From the NCBI RefSeq assembly GCF_900103655.1, contig NZ_FMXC01000010.1:1-64000 (forward strand): a stretch of DNA of 64,000 nucleotides, read 5' to 3'. The position numbers and the translations under genes were made by a program. Of this stretch, positions 19,699 through 29,350 are shown in pieces (the first letter of the stretch is position 1; the number at the start of each line of letters is the position of its first letter). Below the pieces are notes generated by a model. The model was given only the letters and a program-made list of their open reading frames with translations, was not told the DNA's origin and made no database searches. The DNA is from Lactobacillus kefiranofaciens (lineage in GTDB: Bacteria > Bacillota > Bacilli > Lactobacillales > Lactobacillaceae).

Positions 19699-19727
19699 AA
19701 AAGACCTGAAATCACTTTCAGATCTTT
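19699..19727 (-). terminator. terminator of pepD
   Basis: AAAGACCTGAAA and TTTCAGATCTTT pair around TCAC, with T's on the minus side. Confidence 0.8.
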
Positions 19728-19734
19728 ATCCTAA

Positions 19735-21162
19735 TTATAAGTTATCACCACGTTCGAATTGATACTTCGAATTGTTCAATGCTTGTCTTACCAAGTCGCT
19801 CATCAGCTTCTTGGTCTTCTTAGTAATGATACCAGCAGTCTCGTCGTTTGCAGCAGTTAAGTACTTAATTAGATCAGTACCTTCCATGTCTTTAGCCTTG
19901 GCATCAATTTGATCAATCCGGCCAATACCATAGCTTTGGCAGTCATCACGATAAGCGTTTACTTGATAAATATATTCGTGATAACGAGGTTCGACAATAA
20001 CTTGTAAAGTCTTGTAAAGCCAGTAAGCACTACTATCTGGGTCTACCATATGTTCGGCCACCTTGTAGTTAAGCGGCGTATCTTCGATGTTGGTATAGAA
20101 CGGAACGTATGGTGAGTATGCGTAAAAGCCCATGTTGATCCATTGAATTGCCGCCATCTTTTCCGGCACATCATTTCTGATTTGTAAAATGCTGGATTCT
20201 TGATTTCTATCTAAAGCAATGGAACGGAACATCTTTTGCTCTTTTTCGCTGCCAGAGGAGAAAGTATCCATTGGATCATATGGGGTACCGTTATAGTGAC
20301 TAGTCAAAAATCTTTGAACATCTTCTACGCCGATTTTCTTTTCCGGCACACGAGTAAATGGCATTTCTTGACTGGTTGGGTCTTGCTCAATGCTTGGGTT
20401 GAACAACTTTTGACCATACCAGGTTCTTGGCGTGTTATAGAAAGCATCAGCTTCATCCTTGGTGCCAAAAATATCTCTAAATGAGAAGCTGCCATCTGAA
20501 CTATTATTCAAATGGTTCTTTTCAACGAATTCTTGCAAACCTGTTGAATACATAAAGTTGTCAGGATCATCAAAGTCAACGTGTTGGATAACCATGATGT
20601 TAGGGCAAATAGCATATGAATCATCAGGCACGCGCGCAGCAACCCATTGATGACCAGCACCCGTTTCCAGATACCAAACTTCCTTCTTGTCTGAAAAAGC
20701 AATCCCGTTGCTTTCACCAGTACCGTACTTTTCAATCAAGCTGCCTAATCGCTTTACGCCTTCACGAGCAGTTTTAACAAATGGCAAAGTAATGTAAACC
20801 ATTGAGTCTTCATTAATACCGTCTGCAACTAAAGGATCGTGACCTAAGCAGCGGGCATTGGTTGCTTCAGTTTCAGTAGCTGACATAGCGACGTTATATT
20901 CGTTAATACCTTGCTCGTCCCAGCGACCATCTGAATCATCAGCTGTTGGAGCGGCAGTCCACTTGCAACCATCACCTTCAAGGTGCATCTTAAAGCCATT
21001 ATACTTTGAAACATAATCTTCATCGTAATGACGAGCTTTGTTCACAACGAATACCTTTTCGTTAATACCGCCGTAACCATCCTCGTCACGTGCAATCATG
21101 GTTGAACCATCGATTGAAGCATCTTTACCGACAAGCATCGCGGTACAATTATCTTTTTTCAT
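19735..21162 (-). CDS. pepD: C69-family dipeptidase
   Basis: 475-residue cytosolic dipeptidase of the PepD/C69 family, releasing amino acids from imported dipeptides. Cys6 in MKKDNCTAM is the expected N-terminal nucleophile, followed by the family motif ASIDGSTMIARDEDG. The length is normal (about 470). It has its own terminator, and the ATG follows an AAGGAAGT-like site. It fits the proteolytic lifestyle implied by PepI and the peptide-binding protein in the same window. Confidence 0.93.
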   Translation of the reverse strand: MKKDNCTAMLVGKDASIDGSTMIARDEDGYGGINEKVFVVNKARHYDEDYVSKYNGFKMHLEGDGCKWTAAPTADDSDGRWDEQGINEYNVAMSATETEATNARCLGHDPLVADGINEDSMVYITLPFVKTAREGVKRLGSLIEKYGTGESNGIAFSDKKEVWYLETGAGHQWVAARVPDDSYAICPNIMVIQHVDFDDPDNFMYSTGLQEFVEKNHLNNSSDGSFSFRDIFGTKDEADAFYNTPRTWYGQKLFNPSIEQDPTSQEMPFTRVPEKKIGVEDVQRFLTSHYNGTPYDPMDTFSSGSEKEQKMFRSIALDRNQESSILQIRNDVPEKMAAIQWINMGFYAYSPYVPFYTNIEDTPLNYKVAEHMVDPDSSAYWLYKTLQVIVEPRYHEYIYQVNAYRDDCQSYGIGRIDQIDAKAKDMEGTDLIKYLTAANDETAGIITKKTKKLMSDLVRQALNNSKYQFERGDNL

Positions 21163-21206
21163 GCATGTACTTCCTTTTTATTAAAAATATCTTTTTTATT
21201 ATTCTA

Positions 21207-22061
21207 CTATTCGTTGACCTGCATTTGACGATCAACTTTTGCCCTACCATTATTATAATTGAATTCATAGCCAGGTTGTACATTATAGAGATAAACATTA
21301 AAGTTTAGCGTGCCATCTGTAGAAACAGCCTGTAAATTCACGCCACGCGCCATTAATTCATTACCGCGAAATACCGCAGTAGCTTGATAGATCACGCGCT
21401 TATTTTGTCGTAAAGCCTTACGCACCTTGGTCTCAAAAATTGTCTGAATTCTCTGATTAGAAAAAGCCGATTGAGTAAACAAGTTCTTCGGATTGTTCTG
21501 ATCGCCAGATTTATTGCGTGGGTTATAATTGCCTTCTTGATCAATTCCAGCCGAAACCGAATAGGCAATCAAGTGACCTCGATTATAAATCTGAGTACCA
21601 TTACGTCGGTTATAATGCCAGCCGGTCGGTTCAATGAATTGTCTTACGCGCAAACTATCATTAGCTACATTCCGTCTCTCTAAAAAAGCAGTGTTGGGGC
21701 GTGAAGTCCGGTTTAATGAATCAAGATTAGAATAAATTACCCAATTCACTTTCCAAGCACTTTTAACTAAAGTAGAACGATTATTATTCAGTGTGATATA
21801 TGCACGACTGCCGCTTTTGAAATTCAATTTGGCTAATTTTTGATAATCCGCATTGGACAAACCACCATAAGCCTTATTAGCCTTAGATGCGCCTTTAATC
21901 GTGCTGGTCACATGCTCATCATTGTTGCCGGTAAAATCTTTTAAAAATTGACTACCGTTGGGATCGCTGCCTGCCTTAGTAAAAATCCCCCAAACAATTG
22001 CAATAACTACGATTAAAGACGACAGAGCCGCGCCTTGCTTCTTACGTTTTCTTTTCGCCAT
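21207..22061 (-). CDS. membrane-anchored DNA/RNA non-specific endonuclease (EndA/NUC1-like)
   Basis: 284 residues with a basic start, a membrane anchor (13-28), then a beta-beta-alpha metal nuclease domain. The active site reads YNRGHLIAYS (family motif DRGH, here NRGH) and the metal Asn is in NPKNLFTQSAFSNQ. Such surface nucleases degrade extracellular DNA for nutrients, or act in DNA uptake as EndA does in streptococci. GGAGG lies 7 bases before the ATG. The first motif residue is Asn rather than Asp. Confidence 0.88.
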   Translation of the reverse strand: MAKRKRKKQGAALSSLIVVIAIVWGIFTKAGSDPNGSQFLKDFTGNNDEHVTSTIKGASKANKAYGGLSNADYQKLAKLNFKSGSRAYITLNNNRSTLVKSAWKVNWVIYSNLDSLNRTSRPNTAFLERRNVANDSLRVRQFIEPTGWHYNRRNGTQIYNRGHLIAYSVSAGIDQEGNYNPRNKSGDQNNPKNLFTQSAFSNQRIQTIFETKVRKALRQNKRVIYQATAVFRGNELMARGVNLQAVSTDGTLNFNVYLYNVQPGYEFNYNNGRAKVDRQMQVNE

Positions 22062-22124
22062 AAAAAATCCTCCATTACCTAAAGATAATACTAATTCAAA
22101 CGTTAGTTTGCAATAGACAAAAAT

Positions 22125-22153
22125 AAAAAAGCTGCCAAAACAGCAGCTTTTTT
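22125..22153. terminator. terminator of the dnaQ-like unit
   Basis: AAAAAAGCTGC and GCAGCTTTTTT pair perfectly around a 7-base loop. It overlaps the last codon of the exonuclease gene and works in both directions. Confidence 0.9.
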
Positions 22154-23105
22154 AGCTACGTGCCCAATCATCCAGCATCCCTAAGAAGAAACTTTCTGAT
22201 AGTCGCTTGATCTTTGCGCCATCTTTAATTAATGCTCGAGCTTTTTCCAAATTTTCATCATCATGCTGGAAGAAGTCATGATCACCCATAATTAAATAAT
22301 TGGTATTCGCCATTACATTATTATCAGACTGTCCACCCATGTTAGTTATCATCTTGCCTGCATCAGCTTCATTCAAATGAAGATGACCAGATAAAACAAT
22401 TCGTTTGTTTTGAATAGGATTTCTAAAACCTAATTGGGTATAGTCTACATCATCGCCAGTTAAATCAACATTTTTTATTTTACCGCGAGCCTTTTCTAAC
22501 AAATCTTCAGTAAAATGCCGATTAAAATCGTTATAAACCTTAATCGTATCTAATGAATCAGCTAAGCCATGGTGCTGCTCTACTTGAGCGATGCCAGCTC
22601 GTTGCATGCAATCGATCAAGCGATTATGCTGTCTAGGATAATATGCTCTAGCCAGGCGCAAAACATCAACATAGTTATTGTTTGTAATCGGTAAGCCATA
22701 TTTTTGACTCAAATCATATAAAAAATTCAAATCAAAGTTGACATTATAGCCAATGATAATGTCATCCCCAATGAATTCTCGAAACTCTTTAATCGCCTGC
22801 TCAGCAGGGATTCCTTCATTAATGATCTGCTCTTCAGTAATCCCATTTAGCTTGGTAATAAAGGCTGGCACTCGATTATTTCCTGGGAATTTAACTAGAT
22901 TAGTATACTGATCAACAATCTGATTATTGCGCACCTTCACCGCGCCAAGCTCAGTAATACGATCACGATATGGACTCAAACCAGTTGTTTCAATATCCAG
23001 CATTGTATAATTCGTTAAAAAATCTGGCTTTTCTTGCCCTTTTTGGCGTAATTTGTCTTGGGCTCCTGCAACATGCAAGATCCCATCTTTTACGTAAATA
23101 CTCAT
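22152..23105 (-). CDS. DnaQ-like 3'-5' exonuclease with C-terminal BRCT domain
   Basis: 317 residues. Residues 30-190 form a DEDDh exonuclease: motif I DIETTGLSPYRDRITELG, motif II YNVNFDLNFLYDL, motif III HHGLADSLDT. A BRCT domain follows (about 225-300; NKRIVLSGHLHLNEADAG, MGGQSDNNV). The pairing suggests a repair or replication exonuclease recruited by its BRCT domain. The stop overlaps the terminator. It lies 7 bases after the sirtuin-like gene. Confidence 0.9.
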   Translation of the reverse strand: MSIYVKDGILHVAGAQDKLRQKGQEKPDFLTNYTMLDIETTGLSPYRDRITELGAVKVRNNQIVDQYTNLVKFPGNNRVPAFITKLNGITEEQIINEGIPAEQAIKEFREFIGDDIIIGYNVNFDLNFLYDLSQKYGLPITNNNYVDVLRLARAYYPRQHNRLIDCMQRAGIAQVEQHHGLADSLDTIKVYNDFNRHFTEDLLEKARGKIKNVDLTGDDVDYTQLGFRNPIQNKRIVLSGHLHLNEADAGKMITNMGGQSDNNVMANTNYLIMGDHDFFQHDDENLEKARALIKDGAKIKRLSESFFLGMLDDWARS

Positions 23106-23112
23106 CTTTCAC

Positions 23113-23913
23113 CTATTTAGTTAAATTCATCAACACATCATGCGAATTAGTAGCAAAACCAGCAGAACACTTTTTAAGATCATCTGGCATGTCTTCATCA
23201 GCTAAGTCTGCTGCCACATAATGCCAATTAGCAAATTGCTCAACTAGCTTTACCATCGGATCTAGCAATTGCGGACTGGTTTCATCCACGCCAAGTTCTA
23301 AAACTACTACATTCTTATCTTCATTGCCCGTCAAGAACCAACGAAAACGCGCATTGGCATCAGTATCTGGGAAGAAGTGGGCGTTTAATGGCATGTGCAG
23401 CTCCATGGGGCTATTGCAATCCTCACATTTAGGTACTTCACCCTTGCCAGCTAAATATTTTTTCACGACCTCAATGTCAGAAAACTTACCATGATTGATC
23501 CCACTAGAGCACTGCATTTCAGTCCAGTCACCAAAAGCGTTGAAGATCCGATTCTCATTCAAGCCCGCATTTTCAAAGAAATGGGCAAAGGTGCTGGTAG
23601 CAATGAAATATTCTTTGCCCTGCAATAGCTTCTTCAAAGCCAACATCGTCTCGCCAGGTTCATATTCAAGTGAATATTCATTAATCAATTGGCTCCAAAA
23701 GTCCCACTGTTCATCCCAGGAAGCAAATTTTTTATCTAATGCATCACCGATCGTATGTACATCATACTTATCAGCGACTTTGCCAAATTGATCGTCAAAA
23801 TTTTCTTCACTTAAAATATCTAGTCCCTCTGTTTGAGCGAAACCATTACCGGCAGTGACAATTACTGCATCAGCATTCTTAATCCATTCTTTGACTTGTG
23901 TAAAATCTGCCAT
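23113..23913 (-). CDS. sirtuin-like (SIR2, SirTM-related) protein with degenerate active site
   Basis: 266-residue Rossmann-type protein of the SIR2 family. The NAD-loop is altered (TAGNGFAQ for GAGxS). The TQN-x-D-x-LH motif reads TSTFAHFFENAG. The catalytic HG region reads NAFGDWTEMQC, where Phe replaces the His of deacetylases or the Gln of macrodomain-linked sirtuins. Only one complete zinc pair (CEDC) remains. NAD-dependent deacylase or ADP-ribosyltransferase activity is doubtful. AAGGAG precedes the ATG. Cotranscribed with the exonuclease. Confidence 0.75.
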   Translation of the reverse strand: MADFTQVKEWIKNADAVIVTAGNGFAQTEGLDILSEENFDDQFGKVADKYDVHTIGDALDKKFASWDEQWDFWSQLINEYSLEYEPGETMLALKKLLQGKEYFIATSTFAHFFENAGLNENRIFNAFGDWTEMQCSSGINHGKFSDIEVVKKYLAGKGEVPKCEDCNSPMELHMPLNAHFFPDTDANARFRWFLTGNEDKNVVVLELGVDETSPQLLDPMVKLVEQFANWHYVAADLADEDMPDDLKKCSAGFATNSHDVLMNLTK

Positions 23914-23931
23914 CTGAATCTCCTTTCTTAA

Positions 23932-24570
23932 CTACTTGGAATAGCCTGTAAAGCGTAATTGACCATCAACGTATTCACCTAAGAACACATCACCGATTCC
24001 ATTATAACCTGCAGCTTCAACTTCTTGCTCCAGCCATGCCTCGCTTTTATGAATCAATTCCAATACATCTTCATTAGCTTGTCCATCACTGATAATGGGA
24101 AAACGAATATTTGCTTCATCGTTTTCAATGATCGTTAATTGACCGTTTTGTTCAAAAATACAGTTTTTCACTTTCTCTACAGCATAAATACCACGACTGC
24201 GCAATTTAAACATTAATTCATTCGCCGAAATACCAGCCTTCATGCAATTGCCGACCAGGACTTTGCCATTTTTGATTACCTGCACAGGTTTTCCATCAAT
24301 TACGCCACGAATCCAGCTATTGTGATCTCGGCTGAACTTCAAGATAAAGACTACCAGCGTCCACAGAATTAAAACTAAGAAAAACTGCAAAATAGTGATG
24401 CTGGTATTATAAATCAAACCACCAATAATTCCACCAAGTACATAGTTTTGTAATTGGTCTAAGGCCGTAGTTGGCGCCAAGTTGCTTTTACCAAAAACGT
24501 TAATCTGAATAATTAAGGTTAAAATGCCGAGGGCGAATTTAATAAATAATTGTGTATAGTCTAATTGCAT
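23932..24570 (-). CDS. DUF421 membrane protein (YetF-like)
   Basis: 212 residues: three N-terminal membrane segments, then the cytoplasmic DUF421 domain with the hallmark stretch VIKNGKVLVGNCMKAGISANELMFKLRSRGI. In bacilli, relatives are tied to spore or stress physiology, with no biochemical role known. The start is one base after the stop of the DUF3290 gene, a conserved pairing. Confidence 0.85.
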   Translation of the reverse strand: MQLDYTQLFIKFALGILTLIIQINVFGKSNLAPTTALDQLQNYVLGGIIGGLIYNTSITILQFFLVLILWTLVVFILKFSRDHNSWIRGVIDGKPVQVIKNGKVLVGNCMKAGISANELMFKLRSRGIYAVEKVKNCIFEQNGQLTIIENDEANIRFPIISDGQANEDVLELIHKSEAWLEQEVEAAGYNGIGDVFLGEYVDGQLRFTGYSK

Positions 24571-24571
24571 G

Positions 24572-25021
24572 TTAGTTCTCTACCTCTACTTTATGATCAA
24601 TCACGTGTGCCTGCGTCAATGTATATGTGTTGCGGTCATCGTTCAATTTCAATTGATAATCAATATTTTTTGAATCAACACGAACAATCATTCCGTCAGT
24701 TAACGTAGTGGAACTCACCAATACATCAGAATTCTTTACATTTTCATCTTGAGCTACCGATTTAATAAAAGGAACAATTTGGGTTGCTTCAGATTTTTGC
24801 GTATTGATTTGCACATACTTTTCATATTGCGTTCCAGCAAATAATAGCAAAAATAATAACGCGATAATTCCTAAATCGCAATACCTTGTTGCAAATCGAT
24901 TATGTAAATAAAGTGCCGCAAAGATCACCATTGCTAAAGCCGCCACAAGCATCAAAACATAGAGAATCGTGCGGTCAGTATTTTGATTGTTTTGAATGTA
25001 CTTTAATGTATAGAACGTCAT
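24572..25021 (-). CDS. DUF3290 membrane protein
   Basis: 149-residue small membrane protein with two N-terminal hydrophobic segments (about 20-37 and 48-63) and a soluble C-terminal domain. It matches the DUF3290 family, which in lactobacilli sits directly before DUF421 as here. Function unknown. GAGGGATG precedes the ATG. Confidence 0.8.
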   Translation of the reverse strand: MTFYTLKYIQNNQNTDRTILYVLMLVAALAMVIFAALYLHNRFATRYCDLGIIALLFLLLFAGTQYEKYVQINTQKSEATQIVPFIKSVAQDENVKNSDVLVSSTTLTDGMIVRVDSKNIDYQLKLNDDRNTYTLTQAHVIDHKVEVEN

Positions 25022-25060
25022 ACTTTCATCCCTCTGTTTTTGTTTTTATTTTACCACATG

Positions 25061-25088
25061 AAAAAAGCAATGCTTTCGCATCGCTTTA
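25061..25088 (-). terminator. terminator of the adhesin gene
   Basis: AAAGCGATGC, GAAA loop, GCATTGCTTT, then T's on the minus strand, 8 bases past the old stop codon. Confidence 0.85.
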
Positions 25089-25095
25089 GAGAAAA

Positions 25096-28000
25096 TTATT
25101 TATCTTCTTTCTTACGCTTTTTAGAAGTACCCAGAAGGCCAGTGAGACCTAAGGCAGCTGCTAAACTGGCAAGAATCATACCAGCTTTGCTATGCTCTTT
25201 TTCACCAGTTTCTGGCAATGCTTCTTCATCTTGTCCCTTTTCAATCACCTCTGTTGTCTCAGTGGAGATCGTTTCTGGAGTTTCATGTTCAACAGTAGCA
25301 GCTTTAACTGGTGTGACTGTTGAAACAGAAGATTGTTCAGTACTTGGCTTAGCACCTGGCTTTTCTGAGGCGTGAGGCGCTACAGTAGTTTCTTCCTCAG
25401 TATCTTCCTTTTCCTCTCTCTCAGGTTAATCTGGATACTCAGCTCCTGGTTCTTCCTCTGGAAGAGGTGGAACAAAGTCTTCCAGTTCTGGATCTGGATC
25501 TGGAGTCGGGTCTGGGTCCGGTGTTGGGTCTGGATCCGGCTTAGGATTTGGATCCGGCTTAGGATTTGGATCATCCGGACCTGGGACTACAGGATTAGCC
25601 TTGTAAACTACGGTGTCTTCTTTATCCAAGTTCTCTCCGTAATTATCGTTATTCACTGTAATGTCATATGGACCTACTTCGAGTCGATCTGCTGTGTAGC
25701 CGTCAATTGTTGGACTTACTACCGTTACAAAGCGTTGGGTTTCTGTCCATTCGCCGTCCCATTCAGTTTTCGTTTCTATGATATCACCTGTAACTACGTC
25801 AATAATCGTAGTCTGAGTACCTGTCTGATTAAAAGTAAGTTTAATACTTACATGATCTGGAGCAGCTGTAGATCCATCTTCATAAACGTAGTGAATTGTT
25901 TGATTTACTTCTTTATCACGATTTACATTTTCAGTTGTTGTTTTAGTATCATGAGTCAAATAAATCCAGTAGTGCTGTTCGCCTTCTTTATCAATCTGAC
26001 CGCTTTGAGTACCAGGGTGAACTTTATCTGGAGAAGTAGCTAAAACATAGCCATGTTTTTCCCAATCCCACAATAGGTTAGTATACTCATCGCCAATTCC
26101 TAAATGAAGAATGCTTTGTAATCTATCATCTAAGTGAATACCATGAGTAGGCTCATACTCTACTACACCACTAACGCCGTGCACATCAATATAATGAATG
26201 TGAACACTACCATTAGCTGCTAAGTTCATATTTCCTGAGGAATATGATACGTTTAATACCGGCTTTTCAGGTTCTTTACCAGGGTGAACTCCTTCAAAAG
26301 ATAGCTTAGGAACGGTAGTTGAGTATGTTGCCCAAGCAGAACCGACTTTATTACTGAATCTAATCGTAATTCCATCGCCCCATACTTTGAATAATCCGCT
26401 ACCAAAGATTTCTTTTAAACGATTAGTAGGACTATCCCAGTTTTTAAACTCATCGACAATATCCTGACCCCAAATTGCAATAGCATCTTTTAAATTTGTG
26501 TTATTTAAAACTTCATTGTTCTTATCAGAATATAAAACATCGCCATATTGACCTTGATGAATACTTACTGATGATCCTGGGATAACAACGCCGTTACCGC
26601 CTTGATTTGTTCCATTAATAATTTCAGCTTTTTCAACATAGTTAGTATCTTTTCCTGTACTGTTTAATGAACCAACTGTAATATAAGCGGTATTAGATTT
26701 AAGAGTGATTAGGTTTCCTTTGGAATCATATAGCTTCATCCCCATAGTTACTCCTTCACTCTTAGTATAGAAGAAGCCATCTGTTAACTTATCACCAAAA
26801 TAAATACCCTGATATTTATTGGGAGTATTTAATTGTGGTGTCCAATCACTAAATGTGATTTCAATTTTTCCAATTAATTCATTACCGTAGTATGACTTTT
26901 CAAATCCAGTATAAGTCAGTTTTAAGAATTCATCTTTGATCTGACCATTAATTTGATAGAAATGATCTAAGAATCCTAATATGCTTTCACCTTTCATAAA
27001 ACCAACTTGATTATCAAAGTTGTTTAATATTTCGGCTTCTACCTTAGTATTTTCTTCTTTATCACTTAAGATCAAATCTTGCTTAATTTCATCTAAGTCA
27101 ACGTTGCCATCATTCCATAGCCCCATATCCTTAAGTTTTTGAATATATTCTTCTTTTTTCTTATTGTATTCAGCAAGTTTTTTCTTATATTCTGCTAAAT
27201 CAGCATCATATTTTGTTAATGCATTCTTATATTCTGCTAATGCACTATCAAATTTATCAAGTTTCGCTTGAATATGCTTTTCAAGTTCTTTCTTATTAGT
27301 TTCAATACCATTTACATTAGTATTGATATCAACTTTATCCCCAACAGTAATATTTAACTTACCACCCAGAGCTTCAACTTCTTTGGTTAAAGTATCAATT
27401 GCGTTTTGAAGCTCTTTTTGAGCTGCATCATTTATTTGATTTACTTTATCAACTGAATCTTGATATGTAGGAGTAGTTTTTTCCTGACCACTGGAAGTAT
27501 TATTTTTTTGTGTTTCAGGAGTCACTTGTTCATTAACAGTCTCAGTTGAAGTTGATTCTTCAAGCTCTTTTTCACTAGTATTAGTTTTCACTTCAGTAGT
27601 AGTTTCAGGAGCTTGAACGGAAGTGTTCACTTCAACTTCAGTTTTCTCATCTGACGTTTGTGTAGAAGCGGTTACTCCAGCTGCTGTATTTGTTGTTTCT
27701 GTAGAAGACGTTGTTGTTTGCTCAGAAGTATTAATAGCTTCAACCTTTGTATTTGTTGTTTCCATAGAAGCTGCTGTTGTTTGAACACTATCTGTAGCAT
27801 TTTTTCCACTTAACTCATTATTGCTTGCGTTATCTTCACTAGATTCTAAATTCTGATTGTTAGAAACTTCATTTGTTGATGTAGTATTTTCGGTTTCTGA
27901 TGAAGTTTGATCTTCTTGATCAACAGTAGTAACTACATCACTACTGTTTTCAGTACCTTCAATCGTATCAGCTTTAACTACTAAACCAATCTCATCATCA

Positions 28001-28143
28001 TATTTATCACCAACGATTTTCTTAATTGGTTTAGCTGTACCCATTAAGCTAGCACCCAATAAAATAGATGCTGTACTCATAGCAACCCTCTTAACCTTAG
28101 GGCTTAATTCTATATCAATTTTATTAATTTTCTTAGCAGTCAT
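25096..28143 (-). pseudogene. antigen I/II-like LPXTG adhesin, frameshifted before the anchor
   Basis: The intact frame runs from 28143 to a TAA at 25426 (905 residues): a signal region (VAMSTASILLGASLMG), a Ser/Thr/Glu-rich stalk, a coiled coil (LAEYKKKLAEYNKKK), a domain resembling GbpC/Spa of antigen I/II (about 370-640), a MucBP-like domain (about 745-850) and a Pro/Asp-rich spacer. The missing C-terminus, with LPETG, a membrane segment and KKRKKEDK, lies in the +1 frame, ending at 25096. One extra base near TTAACC (25425-25430) explains the break. Without the anchor the protein would be secreted rather than wall-bound. Confidence 0.88.
25532..25567. repeat. 18-bp tandem repeat in the adhesin proline-rich spacer
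   Basis: GGATCCGGCTTAGGATTT occurs twice in tandem (25532-25549 and 25550-25567) with degenerate copies to the left. It encodes Asp-Pro-Asn-Pro-Lys-Pro units of the wall-spanning spacer. Confidence 0.85.
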
Positions 28144-28290
28144 TTTTCATGGCCTCCAATGAAATATATACATCTATGTATTTTATATAGTTTTGGTAAT
28201 TACTATATTACCTTGAAAGCCTTTGAATTAATAGTGACATGTTGTCTCTTTTATAAAAAGTTAATATTTTTTAGCTTTTACTTATTGCAC

Positions 28291-28319
28291 AAAAAAGCCA
28301 CCAAAAAATGATGACTTTT
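28291..28319 (-). terminator. terminator of pnuC
   Basis: AAGTCATCA pairs with TGGTGGCTT (two G-U pairs), followed by TTTTTT on the minus strand. Confidence 0.7.
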
Positions 28320-28326
28320 GCTAATA

Positions 28327-29067
28327 CTAATTTTTTATTTCTTTTAGTCCTTCACGACGTCTTCCCATATTAAACCATGGCGAAACAGTAAAGGCCAAGA
28401 TATCATTAATTACATAAATCAGCGAGTTAATTGCCATTGCCAAAGTGGCATCCCCTTGCGCATAAGTCACGCCCCAAAGAATCAACTGGAATACGCCACT
28501 GGCCGTCCACCAAAAGTATTGATTGTTGTAACGCATGAAACACATAATTCCGGCAGTAAGTGAAATAGCAAAACTAATTGCATCAATCCAAGGACGAGGA
28601 TCGTTAGTAAACTTGCCAATCAGAAATCCAGAAATTACATATACTAGCAATGTACCCAAAATCGCGATAATCCATTCTTTTTAACCAAACTTTCTCAAAT
28701 GGTTCTTAGTATCGGCATTCCAAGACTTTACAGCTAAAATAACTGGCAAGTCTAAAGTTGCAATATAAGCAATCTGTTCAAAGATGGAAAGATAATTCTT
28801 GGCTGACCAACCTGCATAAATAAAACAAGCTGCAGAAATAAGTCCTAACCATCCGTTAATTGCCTTAGTAGCGTTAATCGCCAACACGCATAACGTACCT
28901 AACAAAGTACCAATAAACGTAATCAAAGTTACACTAGTAACCTTGCCTTGAATAAGCAAAGCTAATTGAAAACCAAATGCGAAAAACCATAAACAGTAAT
29001 TTTGTACTGGCCACCCCTTTAACTGATTAAATAGCCAAACAAAATAATTCTCATGTTTTCTTTCCAT
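28327..29067 (-). pseudogene. pnuC: PnuC-type nicotinamide riboside transporter, interrupted by a nonsense codon
   Basis: Read through, a 246-residue membrane protein of the PnuC family (about seven hydrophobic segments, YNNQYFWWTASGVFQL and INDILAF-type stretches), a vitamin B3 salvage importer. Codon 129 is TAA (28681-28683). Both flanking halves are in one frame (HLRKFG, stop, KEWIIAILG), so one substitution is enough. The halves might each be made but are unlikely to transport. The ATG follows AAGGAG at about 11 bases. Confidence 0.88.
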
Positions 29068-29304
29068 CCTACAAACGACTCCTTTTTATTTTTAGGTTCA
29101 CAGATACAATATCTTGTGCCTTATCCGTTTTTTTCTATCAAAAGCATCGTTATCTAGTATAGTAGACATAAAATCAAATACAAGAATTGACATTTTTGCT
29201 TTTTGCGTTAGTAACACATCCTACTTGAAATTTAAATACAAAGTGCAATATACAATATGTTCATCAGTAATAATACATAATATTTAAACAAAGCGAGGGC
29301 AAGC
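29068..29304. other. AT-rich spacer between pnuC and PAS gene
   Basis: This stretch holds the presumed minus-strand pnuC promoter region. I see no credible coding sequence or known riboswitch in it. Confidence 0.4.
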
Positions 29305-29331
29305 AAAAACCGACTCAATCGAGTCGGTTTT
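29305..29331. terminator. terminator of the PAS-protein gene
   Basis: AAAACCGACTC, AATC loop, GAGTCGGTTTT: a perfect hairpin with flanking A/T tracts. Confidence 0.9.
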
Positions 29332-29350
29332 GTTTATCTTAATTTTTGAA

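Noticed and set aside
25500..25570. Short regular repeats resembling a CRISPR array
   Set aside because: The 18-bp units are directly adjacent with no spacers and lie in the proline-rich coding region of the adhesin.
25372..26043. A plus-strand Trp/Ile-rich coding frame opposite the adhesin
   Set aside because: It is a mirror of the proline/aspartate repeats on the coding strand, has no ribosome binding site and an improbable composition.
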